The notes under the pieces are model-generated. The model was given only the letters and a program-made list of their open reading frames with translations. It was not told the DNA's origin and made no database searches. Positions 33,553-45,929 of a stretch of DNA of 64,000 nt are shown here, piece by piece. Position 1 is the stretch's first letter, and the number at the start of each line of letters is the position of its first letter. This stretch comes from Brachionus rotundiformis. Taxonomy: Eukaryota; Rotifera; Eurotatoria; Ploima; Brachionidae. Made by a program: the position numbers and the translations under genes. The stretch is taken from NCBI GenBank assembly GCA_016802295.1, contig JAESIW010000207.1:2136005-2200004 (forward strand). The letters run 5' to 3'.

Positions 33553-33941
33553 AACTTTTTATTATTTTTTAAGTCAATATATACTTTTGACTTGAAAACA
33601 CGAAACAAAAAATTTTACGGCTAAAAAAGAGAAAAAGTTAGTTAATAAAAACTCAAGACAATTAGTAATAAAAATCGATGCTCGAAATTCATTTCTTTAG
33701 TAAAGAGAAAATACCAATTTAAATCCTTATAGACATTAGTCAAAGTCTTATTAAATCGATCGAAAGTTAAGTGACTTAAAAGATTCTATCGATCGTGTTC
33801 AAGTAAAAAAAATATATGAAGGATTATTAAATTATTTATTAGTTTAAATATTTGGAGCTTTTTAAAAGGAAATTCAAATATTAAATAATTTTATTAAAAA
33901 CATAAACTAGAAAATTAATAAAAAGAAAAATGTATTTTTTT

Positions 33942-34413
33942 TTAAAGATCAGATTTTCTATTAATCTTGAGCAATTCAACCTCAAATATGAGAGTAGCAC
34001 CCCCTGAAAGATGATAAATATTAAAAAATTGAATTGGAATTTTATTTTGATAAACTACCTGGTATTTTTGGTGGGGCACCATGATCTCCATAGCCTAAAT
34101 GAGACGGAATAATAAGTTTTCTTTTTTCGCCTTCACACATGTCCAGCAAGCCCTGGTCCCAACCTTTGATCACTTGACCCACTCCAAGAGTGAACTCAAA
34201 GGGCTCACCACGTCCTATTGACGAGTCAAATTCACTACCATCTTCTAATTTTCCAACATAGTGCATTGACAATAAGTCACCTTTTTTCGATGTTCTTGAA
34301 CAATTTTCAACTCTTTTTTTGATGCCAATTTGAAGCTGTTTTTTGGCTTTTTTTTCTTCGGCCAACACGCCAAATACCATCAATACCAAAACAACAAGAT
34401 TTAAGAGTTTCAT
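33942..34413 (-). CDS. FKBP2: FKBP-type peptidyl-prolyl isomerase of the ER (FKBP2/FKBP13-like)
   Basis: Two exons on the minus strand, 34413-34059 and 34003-33942, with a 55-nt intron, giving 138 aa (human FKBP2 is about 142). The start chosen gives a clean signal peptide (MKLLNLVVLVLMVFGVLA); an upstream in-frame ATG at 34437 would add a charged stretch before it. The FKBP fold is complete: MHYVGKLEDGSEFDSS, PFEFTLGVGQVIKGWDQGL, CEGEKRKLIIPSHLGYGD and, after splicing, GGATLIFEVELL. Key FK506-pocket residues (Tyr, Phe, Asp, Val, Ile, Trp, Tyr, Phe) are present. It ends in RKSDL, near the RTEL end of human FKBP2, which suggests ER retention. Head-to-head with the MFS gene, 188 bp between starts. 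Confidence 0.93.
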
Positions 34414-34601
34414 TTTTTCTCTTTTTTTTTTTATCAAAAATTAAAAATAAATTTCTTAACTTTTAAAAACTTGATTTATCGTGTAAAAATATGATTGGGC
34501 TTTTGACTTAAAATATAATCTAACTTAACTATTTGGCAAACAAAAAAATTTATGTATTCACATTAAATCTAATCCAAAATGGTTCTAATTAATTATTTAA
34601 A

Positions 34602-36157
34602 ATGTTTGTTTCATCACTACGCTTATCTTATATAGTCATATTTTTTTTAAACTTTTTGACCGGGATCGAATATGCTGTTATTTTGCCAACGGCATTACAA
34701 TTTTTGGAAAGATATGGTGGTAATCAAATTGAGCTTGGATTTTGTTTATCAGCTTATAGTTTTTCAAGTCTATTCTCTTCGCCTATCATGGGTAGATGGT
34801 CAGACAAGTTGGTTAAACAGAATTGAGCAAAAAAACATTTTATCTAATTTTTTCATTTTAAGAACCAACAATACCAAATTAATAATAATTATTGCCAATT
34901 TTTTTCAAATAATTGGTAGTTTTATGTACTTTATGGGTATTAGCAAATGGTTTATAATTGGCGGAAGACTGGTTGCTGGAATTGGTTTGGGCGTAGTGAG
35001 TGTTACTTTCAGTGATGTGATTAAAAACACCAATCCGGAAGAGAGAAGTCCAATTTTGAGCCGGATAATGGTTGGAAGACAAGTATTAGAGATTAATCAA
35101 TAAATTTTAAAATTCTAAAATTAAATGCCTAGATTGGAATGATAATTGGACCAGCATTTAATTTTGTCATGTTAAATTTAAACTATAAAATAGGTCCATT
35201 TCTTTTGGACAAGCTTTCTGCACCAGGGGTAGATAAAATTTTTCAACAATTAAAATTTCTAAATTTTTAATAAAGCTTTTAATGACTGGCGCTTGGACTT
35301 TGCTCCAAATACTTGTAATATTTTTTTATACAAATTTGAATCATTTTGCCAAGAAAAAAGAAGATGCAAATGATGAACAAGCTGGGCTTTTGGCTTCCGA
35401 ATCTGCCACTCAATCATACGATACTATTCAAGTGGTTGACAATTCCCAAACAGGGCCATTTATTGTAAGACTTTACAATGAATACATTAGAGATGAAGTA
35501 GTGGCTGTTTATTGCAGTACTTTTACAGTTTTTTTTATGCAAACAGTCCTAGAGGTAATTTGATTTGATTAATTTTTACAAAAATGGTAATTTTATTAAA
35601 AAATTTTATCCAAGACAATGTTAACACCGTTTACCAGAGATTATTTTAATTGGTCCGACCTGGAAAATAGTGTCTTGTACGGCTTGGCAGGCACTGAGAT
35701 CATGATTGTTTTTTTGCTTTTAAGTTTTTTGAGCAAAAAAATAAAAGACAGAAATTTACTAATGATTGGCATATTGGGAAATCTAATGACTTTAATTTTT
35801 TTGATAGTTTATTTGCCAAATGCCGAACCAAGTAAAGGAAATATTAAGCAATATTTGTTGTTCATATTGCCTGTTTTTGGCAACGTTTTTAGCTTGCCAT
35901 TCATTGTGCTAGGTTCGATTTCACTACTTTCTAAAATAACAAGTGTTCAGTCGCAGGGTTTGACCCAAGGAATTCGCCGCACCGTGGTCGGTTTAGCATG
36001 CATTCTTGGACCTAATTGGGGTGGAGTTTTCTACAAACAATGGTACATAATGATTGGAAGCTTAATTGCTCTATTGGCAATGTCTTTAATAATGAGTTTA
36101 ATTTCATTTAAAAAATTAGTTGCTCAACCAATTACTTCGAGATTAAATTTAAATTAA
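34602..36157 (+). CDS. Major facilitator superfamily transporter, MFSD8/CLN7-like
   Basis: Five exons, 34602-34807, 34863-35082, 35133-35228, 35276-35554 and 35615-36157, with all phases consistent, giving 447 aa. Introns are 47-60 nt. About 12 membrane helices are seen in two six-helix bundles separated by a cytoplasmic loop with acidic residues and LL motifs (QAGLLASE). The MFS signature after TM2 is SSPIMGRWSDK (family: SP.FG.WSD). TM4 has GRLVAGIGLGVVS, and the second half has ITPLT-like MLTPFTRDYFNW and LYGLAGTEIMIVFLL, as in MFSD8. MFSD8 is a lysosomal membrane protein (chloride channel/transport role) mutated in a neuronal ceroid lipofuscinosis. Assignment to MFSD8 itself is likely but not certain. 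Confidence 0.85.
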
Positions 36158-39100
36158 ATTTTTAATTAAAATTGTTTAAAATCGATTATTTTAAGCTTTA
36201 ATTGTAAATTTTTTTCTTCAATTAATAGAATTTAAATTTGTAATTTTAGAACTAAATTTCAATTCAATTTTAAATTGTGAAAATTTTATTTATGTTTAAT
36301 TTTTAATTATTTAATCGAATAAATTTTTTAAAGAATTCAAATGTGATCTTATAAAATGAAAATGATAAAATAATGCTTATATAAATATATGAATGCAAAT
36401 TTATCTCATTAAAGTCATTGTGTAAAAAAATGAATTATCAATTATCATAAATCATAAATTTTTTTTATTGAAATTTAATCCAGGTAAATAAAAGCCAATT
36501 TTATTAAGTTGTTATCTTTTGGAATTATGCAATATGATTTTTGGGCTTAACATAAATTAAAATTTTAGAATTAAATCAATATCTAAGAGTTAACAAGTTT
36601 TTTATTAAGATTAATTTAAATTATATACACTTAATGAAAAAAATGACAGCATTTGTTCTGGTTAATTTAAGCTACAAACGACCAAAAATGATTCACTAGA
36701 AGCATTGAATAATATTAATCAACTGAGAAGATAAAACAAAATGAAACTATAATTGACACTTCTTAAATTTTTATTTCCAAAGCTGCTTATCTCATGAGAC
36801 AGAAAAGCAAATTAATATAAGTTTTTACAAAAATAATTAAAAAAAAAAGATGAATAAAAACTAAAAAATATTTTTAAAACAATTAGTAGGTAACACGGTA
36901 TTTATCCAATTAATTCAACGACCACTTTTTTTCTCACTCTTAAGATTCAGTTTAGAATACTCAATTGTGACAAAGTTAAACCAAAAATGTGCCTGAACAC
37001 TGGAATTTTAAATTTTAATTTTACTTAATAGGAAATAGTATAAAAGTTAATAAATATTGTTATATAAGTTTTATTTTGTTTTAAATGTCGTTTAAATTAA
37101 GATTTAATTATTTTGAAAGGTTCATAATTAGAACAAAGACCTAATTTGATTTTTTTATATAATGCGTTTTTAGTCACTAATTATAAGATTAAAAATGCGA
37201 ATTGTAATTATAAAATCCAAGAGATAAATTGACTAAAAATTATGTGTTGTCCATTCTTTTCTTTTATTAATTTTCCAATTTTGATTCTTTATTCTAGGCA
37301 AGAATAAAAATTTATTTTTCGTTTTCAATTGATTCATTTTAAGAGAAAATTTTAAAATCAACTAAAATCTATTTTTTAATGTAGAATGACACATTATATA
37401 AAGCTTTTTAGTTTTTTAAAAAATTTAAAATTAAACCAAGCAGATCGTAATTTTTAATTTCCTAATTAAAATAGATAGTTTACTTTTATTTTTAAGTTTA
37501 AATGCTTGATTTAATATAAAATAACTCTTGAGCGTTTTGATTTAAATATTTATTTTTCAATACACATTATAATATTTAGATGGTTAATAACTGTCTTTTG
37601 TCTCTGAGTCATTTTTTATCAAATCTATTACTAGATAAGAATTGAAAATTATCTTTTTTTTTTAAATGATAGAATTGCTGAAACTACAGATAAAAGACTA
37701 GTTAAAAGGTAGGCAAAGTTTATGTATCATACTTTTGTCAAGAATATTGGGAAAAGTTTTCTTGCGAGAAATGGAAAGAAGAAAGCTTAAAAGCTAATAT
37801 TTATTTTGAATTGTTTAAAAGTGCTTCCGCTCAAAATCAAGGTAAACCTTTTAACAATTATCTAAAGATTATATAATCTAATTTTGCAAGAAATATTATA
37901 ATACTCAATAAGAAACAAATCTATTTGATTGATTTAGAAATACTTGAAAAAATAATTTTTTTATTGATTTGACAACATATATAATAGTTTTTTTTTGTAT
38001 ATTATTATCTAATTTTAATTATAAAACGCGCATATTAATAATTCCCAACAAAATCAATTGAGCTACGATTGGAAAAATATTTTATTTGTGATCATTATTT
38101 GGAAAATAATCTCTTATTTAGATTAATCTAAATTTAAATCTTAATTAATCTAGTCACTTGATTAGATTAGATACAATTTGGAGAATGATAGTGAGATTTT
38201 TTTTCACATAGGAAGTAATTTTATATATTTGTTTAGTTTTTCTAGCAGAATTTGTCTAGATTTGCAAAATAATAAAGCTAATTTAGTGTCTTATAAGACT
38301 TCTTTCTTTCACATAACATGATTTAAGCAAAAAGGTGCACGCAAATTTTAAGTATCTAATTAAAATATTGTCATTTAAATATTTTGCATTTGTCATTCAC
38401 ATATTTGATTGATATACCTCTCCAAAACATGCATGATTAAATCATTCTAAGGTCAAAATGAGAATTCTTAATTATTTATACTAAAAAATTTAATTAGTTA
38501 AAAAATTAGTATCCTTTAATAGAAACATAAAAAAAAACAATTCCAAATCCTAATTTTAAATTAATTAACTATTTTGAACGTGATTGTTCATTACCTCAAG
38601 TAGCAAAAAAATAATTCTTTTCATGACATTTATTTTGTTTATTTTTGACTCTAAAATATAAATTTTTTTATTTATAAATTATAAACTCACCTTATTTCAT
38701 GATTAAACTAGAGTTTTAAATATAAAAATCTTATCTCTGAAATCGATAAAAATCAACAAAAGACTAATCGTTAAGCAATCATAATTAATTTAGCAAAGGT
38801 ATCGACGTGCAGATACTTGAATTTTGTGTGCACCATTTTGGTTGATTTAAATTAGGTAAGCATTTTAATAAGTAATTCTAGCCCAAGAAAAATGGTTTCT
38901 GTACATGCTCAAAAGACTTTGGTAAAAAGAGTGTATTTTGTTTAAAGGTTAAGTCTAATTTATGTCAAATTGAATAAGGAGAAAATTTAGTAAAGAGCCA
39001 ATTTATGTCAATGATGACTAAATAGGAGAATGTATTCCTCCAGGATATTGGCATTAGAGAAATTTGGTAAGCCAATTAGGCACATTTTTAATTTAAATTG

Positions 39101-39792
39101 ATGATCAGATTAGTTTTAAAATGGCAAAAAATTGTTATTAACTATTTCATGATTGCATGGATTTTACTAATTTGGAAAACCTCGGTGTACACTTTCCTTT
39201 CTAATTATCAAATCGGAATTAATAAAAATTAATTAAAAAATAAAAATCATTTGTAGCTTATTCTTAATTATATTTTAGTTTATCTGTGCAATATTTTGTT
39301 GTTTATAACCACAATGAGCAATAACTTTGGGCATAATTTAAATTTATGAAATTTACCTTTTTTTTTTTTATTTTTTATGTTGTTAAAAAAATTTTAATAT
39401 TATATTTTATTTTTTATTATAAATTAGAGTGTTTATTCTAGTTTACGAATAAAAATTCAAATAGCGTCAATAAAAAATTAAAAATTTTGATTTCTTAAAT
39501 TAGCTAAGATTACATCTAGTGGTGTCTCATGCTAGTATATAGTACTTATTTGATTGTGCTTATAGATAAGCTGACATGATAATCATAAAAATATAAAGAA
39601 GAAAATTTATGTATTTTTTAACAGAATTATGTTTAATTTGCTTAAGTTAAATTAAAGACAATCAAAAAACCATTCGAGCTAAAATCAATAGCTTTGTTTG
39701 TTATATAAGTTAAAAATCAATGCTTTTTATTTCGATTTTAGATAACATATGCCAGAAAGAACCATAGGCGTTTAGTGGTACTTGATACCAGT
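36158..39792. other. 3.6-kb gene-free AT-rich region
   Basis: No coding exon, RNA gene or transposon recognised. It could contain 5' non-coding exons and regulatory DNA for the kinase gene that follows. Confidence 0.5.
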
Positions 39793-42700
39793 ATGAGCTC
39801 ATCAAAAGACCCCTCTTTTTTTAACAAATTTTTGCAGCGTTTTTCGGGTGGTACTAAAAAGACCGCGTCCATCTCTGAAAAAGCTGCCAAAGTGGTCAAA
39901 GACGAGCCTGATTCAGTCATACCAGACACTATTTTTGAGACCATTGTCACTAATTCATACAACCAAGGCGAATCACTGTACAGAAACCATGTTTTAGACA
40001 ACCCGAGCTCGTTCATCGAGCCCAAGCATTCCACTAACTCTTTTACCATAAGACCAAACCAAAATCTGAGTAAATATTTTTATTTCTAATTGTCTAGTTT
40101 ATTTGGTAATTGTTGAGCCAAGGCACAATCAGAGAAGAGGACCAATTGAGCAATAGATTAGCCATTGACATGAGGTCAAGTGCCATCAGCAACAATCGTA
40201 TATCAACTAGTGATATAAACTTTAAGGAAGTGGTGCATAAACTGCACGTAAACAACTATCTGACGCCGACTTACTGCGACTTTTGTTCAAGACTTTTGGT
40301 TGGTCTGATAAAACAAGGCCTAAAATGTGAAAGTATGACATGGTTATGCAAGAAAATAAAATTATTTAAGCATTAATTATTTTTTATTAGTATGTGGTAT
40401 GAATTTTCACAAAAGATGTATACCAGATATGCCAAAAATATGCAATAAACAATTAAATTTAATATATTCGAGACAAAATACCCAATCTAGTAGTTCATTT
40501 AATTCAGATCCTCTAAAAGAAATGGTTAATTATTTTAATTATTATTTAATAAATTATTAGATACATTTTTAATAAAATTTATTTAAATTTTAAATTAGAA
40601 TATGCAAATAGAACTGGAACACTCGCTTACTGAGATAAAAGCATTTACCTCAAGTCGATTTGCGTCTCTGTGCGACGTGTGCCAATTGGAAATATCCAAT
40701 GTAAAGACCTATTATGAGTGCAAAGATTGTCACATATACATACACACCAAGTGTCGTCATAAGGCGAAAAAAAATTGTCGCCCGATTCGCAAAGACGACG
40801 AGGACATGGATGGCGAATCGGTGTGCGATTCCACTGACGAAATGGACATCGATGAAGTAAATGACTCTGATTCGGACAATTTTGCCAGTGAAGTGGACAA
40901 AAAAAGGAACAACACTTGCACCAGAAATACGCAGGATAAAAAATTCATCGGGCTTATAAGACTGTCACAACGAGTCAAAAAAACCAACGAATGCTTTTGG
41001 TCAGGCCACATGTACTACTACACAAATAAAAATACCGAGGTAAAGCCCGGTACATACAAAAAATAGATAAAATTGAAAATAATTTTTTGTTTCTTTCTCT
41101 TAGCCTATCATTCACTATTGGCAATTGGACACCAAGTCAATTAAAATATACAGTTCGTATCGTTTGGAAAATATGCTCAGAGAAATACCACTAGAACAAA
41201 TCAAAAACGCCAAGCTAAATGGTTTGAATAACAAGGACGAAAATTGTATCAATGAGCAAAAGTGTTTGTATGTTTTGGTTGGCAGTGATGAGCAGTATTA
41301 TTGTGGCATGGGAAATTCAGACCCCAATTCGGCTATGAACGTTCTGGCAAGAAATTTTTTCAACATATTCAAAATGGTTTATTTGCCGTACATGAGCCAT
41401 CAAGGTAAGCGTCCCTCGATAAAAATTTCAGCGCCCAAATACGAAGAAAAAAGCGTCAATGAAGAGTTTGTCATCAATCCACAGGACTTACTCGGATCTG
41501 GCCAATTTGGCCAAGTCTATGGCGGCAAATGCAAAGCAACAGGACAAACAGTGGCAATTAAGGTCATAGACAAAACTCGCTTTAAAGATTTTCAAGTGGG
41601 CAGTAGCATTTTTCAAAATGAGATAACCATTTTGTACAATCTGGAACATCCTGGTATTATCAAGCTGTTCGCTTTGTACGACGAAGTGGAACGATTGTAC
41701 ATTGTCACAGAAAAATTGGCTACCGACATGCTTGAGATGATTTTAAGCCGTAATCCATCAAGACTCAGTGAACGAATTGCTAAATTTATTACTTACCAAG
41801 TAATTAGAGAATTTAATTAACAAAATTTGCAATAAAAATTTTAAGACTTTATTAAGGCCAATTTTTAAATAATTAATTATATTTAATTACTTTTTTATAA
41901 TGTTTATTTCAAACTACACTTATAGATATTTAACTAATTAAAATTTTTTCATACAATTTAAAATTTATTAGAAAAGTATTAATTAAAGATGGTTTTAGAA
42001 TTAGATTATTAAAGTATTATTATAATTATTATTATAAAAATATACAAATAATAACTAATAAAAAGACATATTGTCATTTATTTTTTTAAATAATTTAAAA
42101 AAAAATATATAAAAAATGAAAATTAATTTAAGATATTGATTGCATTGAACTATCTGCATGAGAAGAAAATCGCCCATTGTGACCTTAAGCCGGAGAATAT
42201 TCTCTTGGTCGAAAATGTGGACTTTCCTCAAGTGAAAATATGCGACTTTGGCTATGCGAAAATAATCGGCGAAAATTCGTTCAGACGAAGTATGGTCGGA
42301 ACACCGGCCTACTCGCGTAATTTGACCAAAATTTATTTTATTTTTTATATACTGACCATTTTTAATAGCACCGGAACTCAAGCTTAAACGATTGTACAAT
42401 AACTCAATAGATATGTGGAGTATGGGCGTAATTGTGTACGTTTCGTTAAGTGGTACCTTTCCATTTGAAGAAGATCGTGACATAAACGAACAGATAAGGA
42501 ATCCAAATTTCATGTTTCCGGAAAACCCGTGGAGACTTGTTGATCCAAGAGCTATAGATTTGATAAATAAATTTTTACAGGTGAAAATCGAGCGCCGTAT
42601 GTCAGTCAAAACTGCGCTACAGCATGCATGGTTCGATGAGGTGAGTCTCAGTAAATTAATAAATTAATTTCTAATTATTATCTTAAAAGGACTTCCAACT

Positions 42701-42797
42701 ATATTTGGATTTGTTTCAATTGGAAAAACGGCTTGAAGTTAAATGGTTGACTACAAAAGCTCAAGAAGAAAAGTGGAGCCAATCTATTAAACTTTAA
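39793..42797 (+). CDS. Protein kinase D (PRKD) serine/threonine kinase
   Basis: Eight exons proposed: 39793-40069, 40118-40332, 40391-40524, 40599-41039, 41104-41799, 42133-42316, 42369-42640 and 42690-42797. The order of domains is C1a (H-x12-C-x2-C, completed across an intron as KCEICGMNFHKRC), C1b (HSLTEIKAF to HIYIHTKC), an acidic linker, a PH domain (IGLIRLSQRVKKTN to HYWQLD), and a kinase domain. The kinase has the GSGQFGQVYGG loop, VAIKVIDK lysine, HCDLKPEN catalytic loop (the HCD form typical of PKD), CDFGYAK and VGTPAY. All catalytic residues are present. The exon 1-2 junction is one base out of frame with GT-AG signals; either a base is missing or the true junction differs. An upstream exon encoding the ubiquitin-like N terminus was not found. 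PKD acts downstream of diacylglycerol and PKC at Golgi and plasma membrane. Confidence 0.9.
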
Positions 42798-43265
42798 TAA
42801 TTTTGAATTCTTATTAATTTTAACTTTTATCCCATTGCTTCTAATAATTTATTGTTTTTAATTTGACAAAATAAAAATAAATGTCTATCTTTTATAAATT
42901 ATAAATTGTTTTACTATCTGTTTTTAAAATTTGAATTTTTTCTATATTTTTATTTTTTTGTTCCCTGTTAGTTGAATAAATTTTAAATATGAAAATAATT
43001 TTTAGCTTTATTTCTTTTTTATATCTAAAACTATTTAGTAATATTGAATATTACAGTAGTATCTAAATCTTGTTTATGAATTGTATTTTAAATTATTTAA
43101 AATTTTTCTTAATGAACTAAAATATTTGTAAAAAAAAATAAAAGAATTTTGATAATAATAATTTAGTACTAATCCCTAAAAATAAAATAATTTTTAACAA
43201 AAAAATTTAAAATTTTATTTAAATTATATTTTTTTTAGCTTTTTTAGCTGGTTGATAACAAAATT
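42798..43265. other. Intergenic region between convergent PRKD and GTF3C4-like genes
   Basis: AT-rich 3' UTR-type sequence. No gene recognised. Confidence 0.5.
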
Positions 43266-45929
43266 TTAATCACAATAAAGGCAATAATTGACTTGGTTCA
43301 AAAGTATATTGTCAAAATTTTTGGCAAAACCATTCTCTATTTCGAGGTAATTCCATTTCGAATTGCACATGGAACATTTTTTGAATTTAAAATTATCCAA
43401 AGGCATTAGTGTTTTTTCGCATCTGTTCATATTATGGCCAGAAATACACTTTATCTTATTTAAATTCGAATTTCCGTCTGAAGAAAACTTCCTTCCACAC
43501 AGATCACACACTTTGGTCAAAGCTTTATTATCTATCTCTTCTTTAAACTTCTCAAGCCATCCTTCGAATTTTTTGAATTCATCTTTTGGGAAAAAATTTT
43601 TTCTTGAACAAAAATCAGCCATTTGTACCAGCAAGACTTTTTCATAAGTATCTAACTTATTTGTCTCTTTTCCAAAGCCTTGTCTAACAAAATCAGTGGC
43701 GTGATACTTAAAAATTAAAAGACTTGTCTCTCTAAAGACCAGGTCATAGAACGACACTGATTTTACCATTGAATTGTCAGCATCCTTTTTGACACTTGTC
43801 TTGGATTCAGTCTCAACTTCATCCTCATCACGGTAGTCACTTTCTTCGCTTGTTTCATCTACATCTAAACCAATTCTGGCATTATAAGAGTCAAAATTTG
43901 CCACTGCTTCGAAATAGTTGCGCATCAAATAGGCCAAAATTCTAACCCGCTTCAAATAAACGAGTTTATCTTTTTTATCATTCATTAGTGCTCGGTAATT
44001 TTTAAAATTTTCATAAATTACATCAAAATTTTCACTCATAAACACTTTATTATTAAAATACAAATCATTTTTAAGCAACCAAATAAAGTCACCAAGACCT
44101 TTTGGACAAGTGTCCAAATTAGATGTGATAAAAAATTTGTTTAATATTTCTCGGCTTAAATTTTTCACTTTATAAACATTTATCTCAAAGTTTGCCGGAC
44201 GTTTTTGGATCAAGCTCGACTTGCCAAAGTCATTTATCTGATAAAGAACAAAATTATTTCTATTTAAAAATAATTGTTTTATTGTTTTAAATATATCTTG
44301 ACTTGTATTAACAACTGGACCGAAATTTAAATTTAAATTTGTATTTAAAATAGTGTTTTTAGTAGACAATATTGAATTAGAGATACTTAATTGAACTAAA
44401 TCGATTAAGCCGTTTTCGAATACAAGCAAAAAAGACATATTTTTAATTAATTTTAAATCGATTAACTTAAATAAACCTTGGGTTAGATAATTTTTGACTG
44501 GTTTTTGAGCATATGATGAATATTTAGTCTCATCTAATTTATAAATCAATTGAGATTTTTCCTTAAAATTATTAATTAAAAAAAATCCAATTTCATATTC
44601 TGTTTGAGCTAAGAGAACAAAATTTTGTTCATTAATATAATCAAAGTTAATTTTTTTCGCTGGTCCAATTAGTTTTGTGTCCAGAAATGTAAACTTTTCA
44701 TCAGAATTATTTTTTACCATCAGCCTACCATCAGACAAAGCAATTGCTAAAAACTCATTTTTTCCCAAACAAATATCACGAATCTGGACCGAAAATTTTC
44801 CATCTAAACTGGTATCGACCATCTCATCGTCAAATACACTACCAATCATGTCCGACAAATCTATCAAGTTGACCAATTCAACATTTAAATTTGAGAATAT
44901 ATGAAAAATTGCCAAATGGTTCGATTTGAAGCCGATCAGCAGTTTTTCGTATTCTAGACCATCTTGAGTATAGATCTGGGAACTCCATGACACTACTTTT
45001 GGTATAATTTTGCTTAAAAATGTCACAAAATCATCAATATTATCAAATTTTTGATTGGTAAGTTTAACATGATGGTTGGTAATAAAATAATCAGTAAGAT
45101 TAACCATTTTTGAGTTTGACTTGGTGTCAAATACTTTCAAATAATTTGAATTTTGGTTTTCTTTTAAACTATTATTTGTACTATTAAATTTTGTACAGTC
45201 AAATATAATCATTTGGTTATACTCGGTTAGAGTAAAGAGAAGATTAATTTTGGGATTTAAATTCCACTTACAGAATTTGAATGCGTTTTGGAGATCGTTT
45301 TCTTGGGCAGCACCAGAACTGTACGGATTGAGAAAGCTCAAAAATTGATAAAAATCCAGATCTAATAGACGTGTTAGGTCTAGTAAGGCTTTATGGTGCC
45401 AAAACTCATCACAATTCCTCTCTTTGAGACCATTTATAGTGGGCTCTTGGAAATGTTTGCCAATCATGTCTTTGTCATTGGCATTTGACCGGCTGGACAT
45501 AAACTGAAGCTGTTTTTGAAAAGATTTTGGCTTTGAATTTTTATACTCATTGAGACTGTGGAACTTTTTGAATATGTTCAAAAATTTGTCTGACTTTGGC
45601 ACAGAACGGATGACATTTATCAAAAAAGCATCATTCTTTGACTCGTTGAGATCCTGAATCCATTCATCAATGGGAATTTGCTGCTTATTTTTGTCATTTT
45701 GAGACTTTTGATTGAGGAAGAATTTGAAAGGTGATGAGTTGTTTAGTTGGGAGGGCCATTCGAAATTTTGATTAAGTATTAGGACACATTTATCAGTGCA
45801 AATGGCCAGACGATTTGTTGGTGACATGTCAATTGAGCTTGATTCGCGAATTTGGCCATAATTAGTATACTTTAAATTATTCAAAAGTTCTATATTTAGG
45901 CTTTTAAATTCCAAATCGTCCAAGTTCAT
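43266..45929 (-). CDS. TFIIIC subunit 4-like protein (GTF3C4/TFIIIC90)
   Basis: Single-exon ORF of 887 aa on the minus strand (human GTF3C4 is about 820). The N-terminal two-thirds reads as a diverged WD40/beta-propeller: it begins with SSSIDMSPTNRLAICTDKCVLIL, and later repeats have DIxLG...LAIALSDGRL. The C terminus is a Cys/His-rich zinc finger domain: CDLCGRKF, then ISGHNMNRCEKTLMPL, CSMC and finally CLYCD, the arrangement of the TFIIIC putative zinc-finger domain. Between them is an acidic patch (DVDETSEESDYRDEDE). TFIIIC90 helps RNA polymerase III initiate at tRNA and 5S genes. The sequence is AT-rich with many Asn and Lys residues, common for this genome. Assignment rests on domain layout, so moderate certainty. 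Confidence 0.7.
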   Translation of the reverse strand: MNLDDLEFKSLNIELLNNLKYTNYGQIRESSSIDMSPTNRLAICTDKCVLILNQNFEWPSQLNNSSPFKFFLNQKSQNDKNKQQIPIDEWIQDLNESKNDAFLINVIRSVPKSDKFLNIFKKFHSLNEYKNSKPKSFQKQLQFMSSRSNANDKDMIGKHFQEPTINGLKERNCDEFWHHKALLDLTRLLDLDFYQFLSFLNPYSSGAAQENDLQNAFKFCKWNLNPKINLLFTLTEYNQMIIFDCTKFNSTNNSLKENQNSNYLKVFDTKSNSKMVNLTDYFITNHHVKLTNQKFDNIDDFVTFLSKIIPKVVSWSSQIYTQDGLEYEKLLIGFKSNHLAIFHIFSNLNVELVNLIDLSDMIGSVFDDEMVDTSLDGKFSVQIRDICLGKNEFLAIALSDGRLMVKNNSDEKFTFLDTKLIGPAKKINFDYINEQNFVLLAQTEYEIGFFLINNFKEKSQLIYKLDETKYSSYAQKPVKNYLTQGLFKLIDLKLIKNMSFLLVFENGLIDLVQLSISNSILSTKNTILNTNLNLNFGPVVNTSQDIFKTIKQLFLNRNNFVLYQINDFGKSSLIQKRPANFEINVYKVKNLSREILNKFFITSNLDTCPKGLGDFIWLLKNDLYFNNKVFMSENFDVIYENFKNYRALMNDKKDKLVYLKRVRILAYLMRNYFEAVANFDSYNARIGLDVDETSEESDYRDEDEVETESKTSVKKDADNSMVKSVSFYDLVFRETSLLIFKYHATDFVRQGFGKETNKLDTYEKVLLVQMADFCSRKNFFPKDEFKKFEGWLEKFKEEIDNKALTKVCDLCGRKFSSDGNSNLNKIKCISGHNMNRCEKTLMPLDNFKFKKCSMCNSKWNYLEIENGFAKNFDNILLNQVNYCLYCD

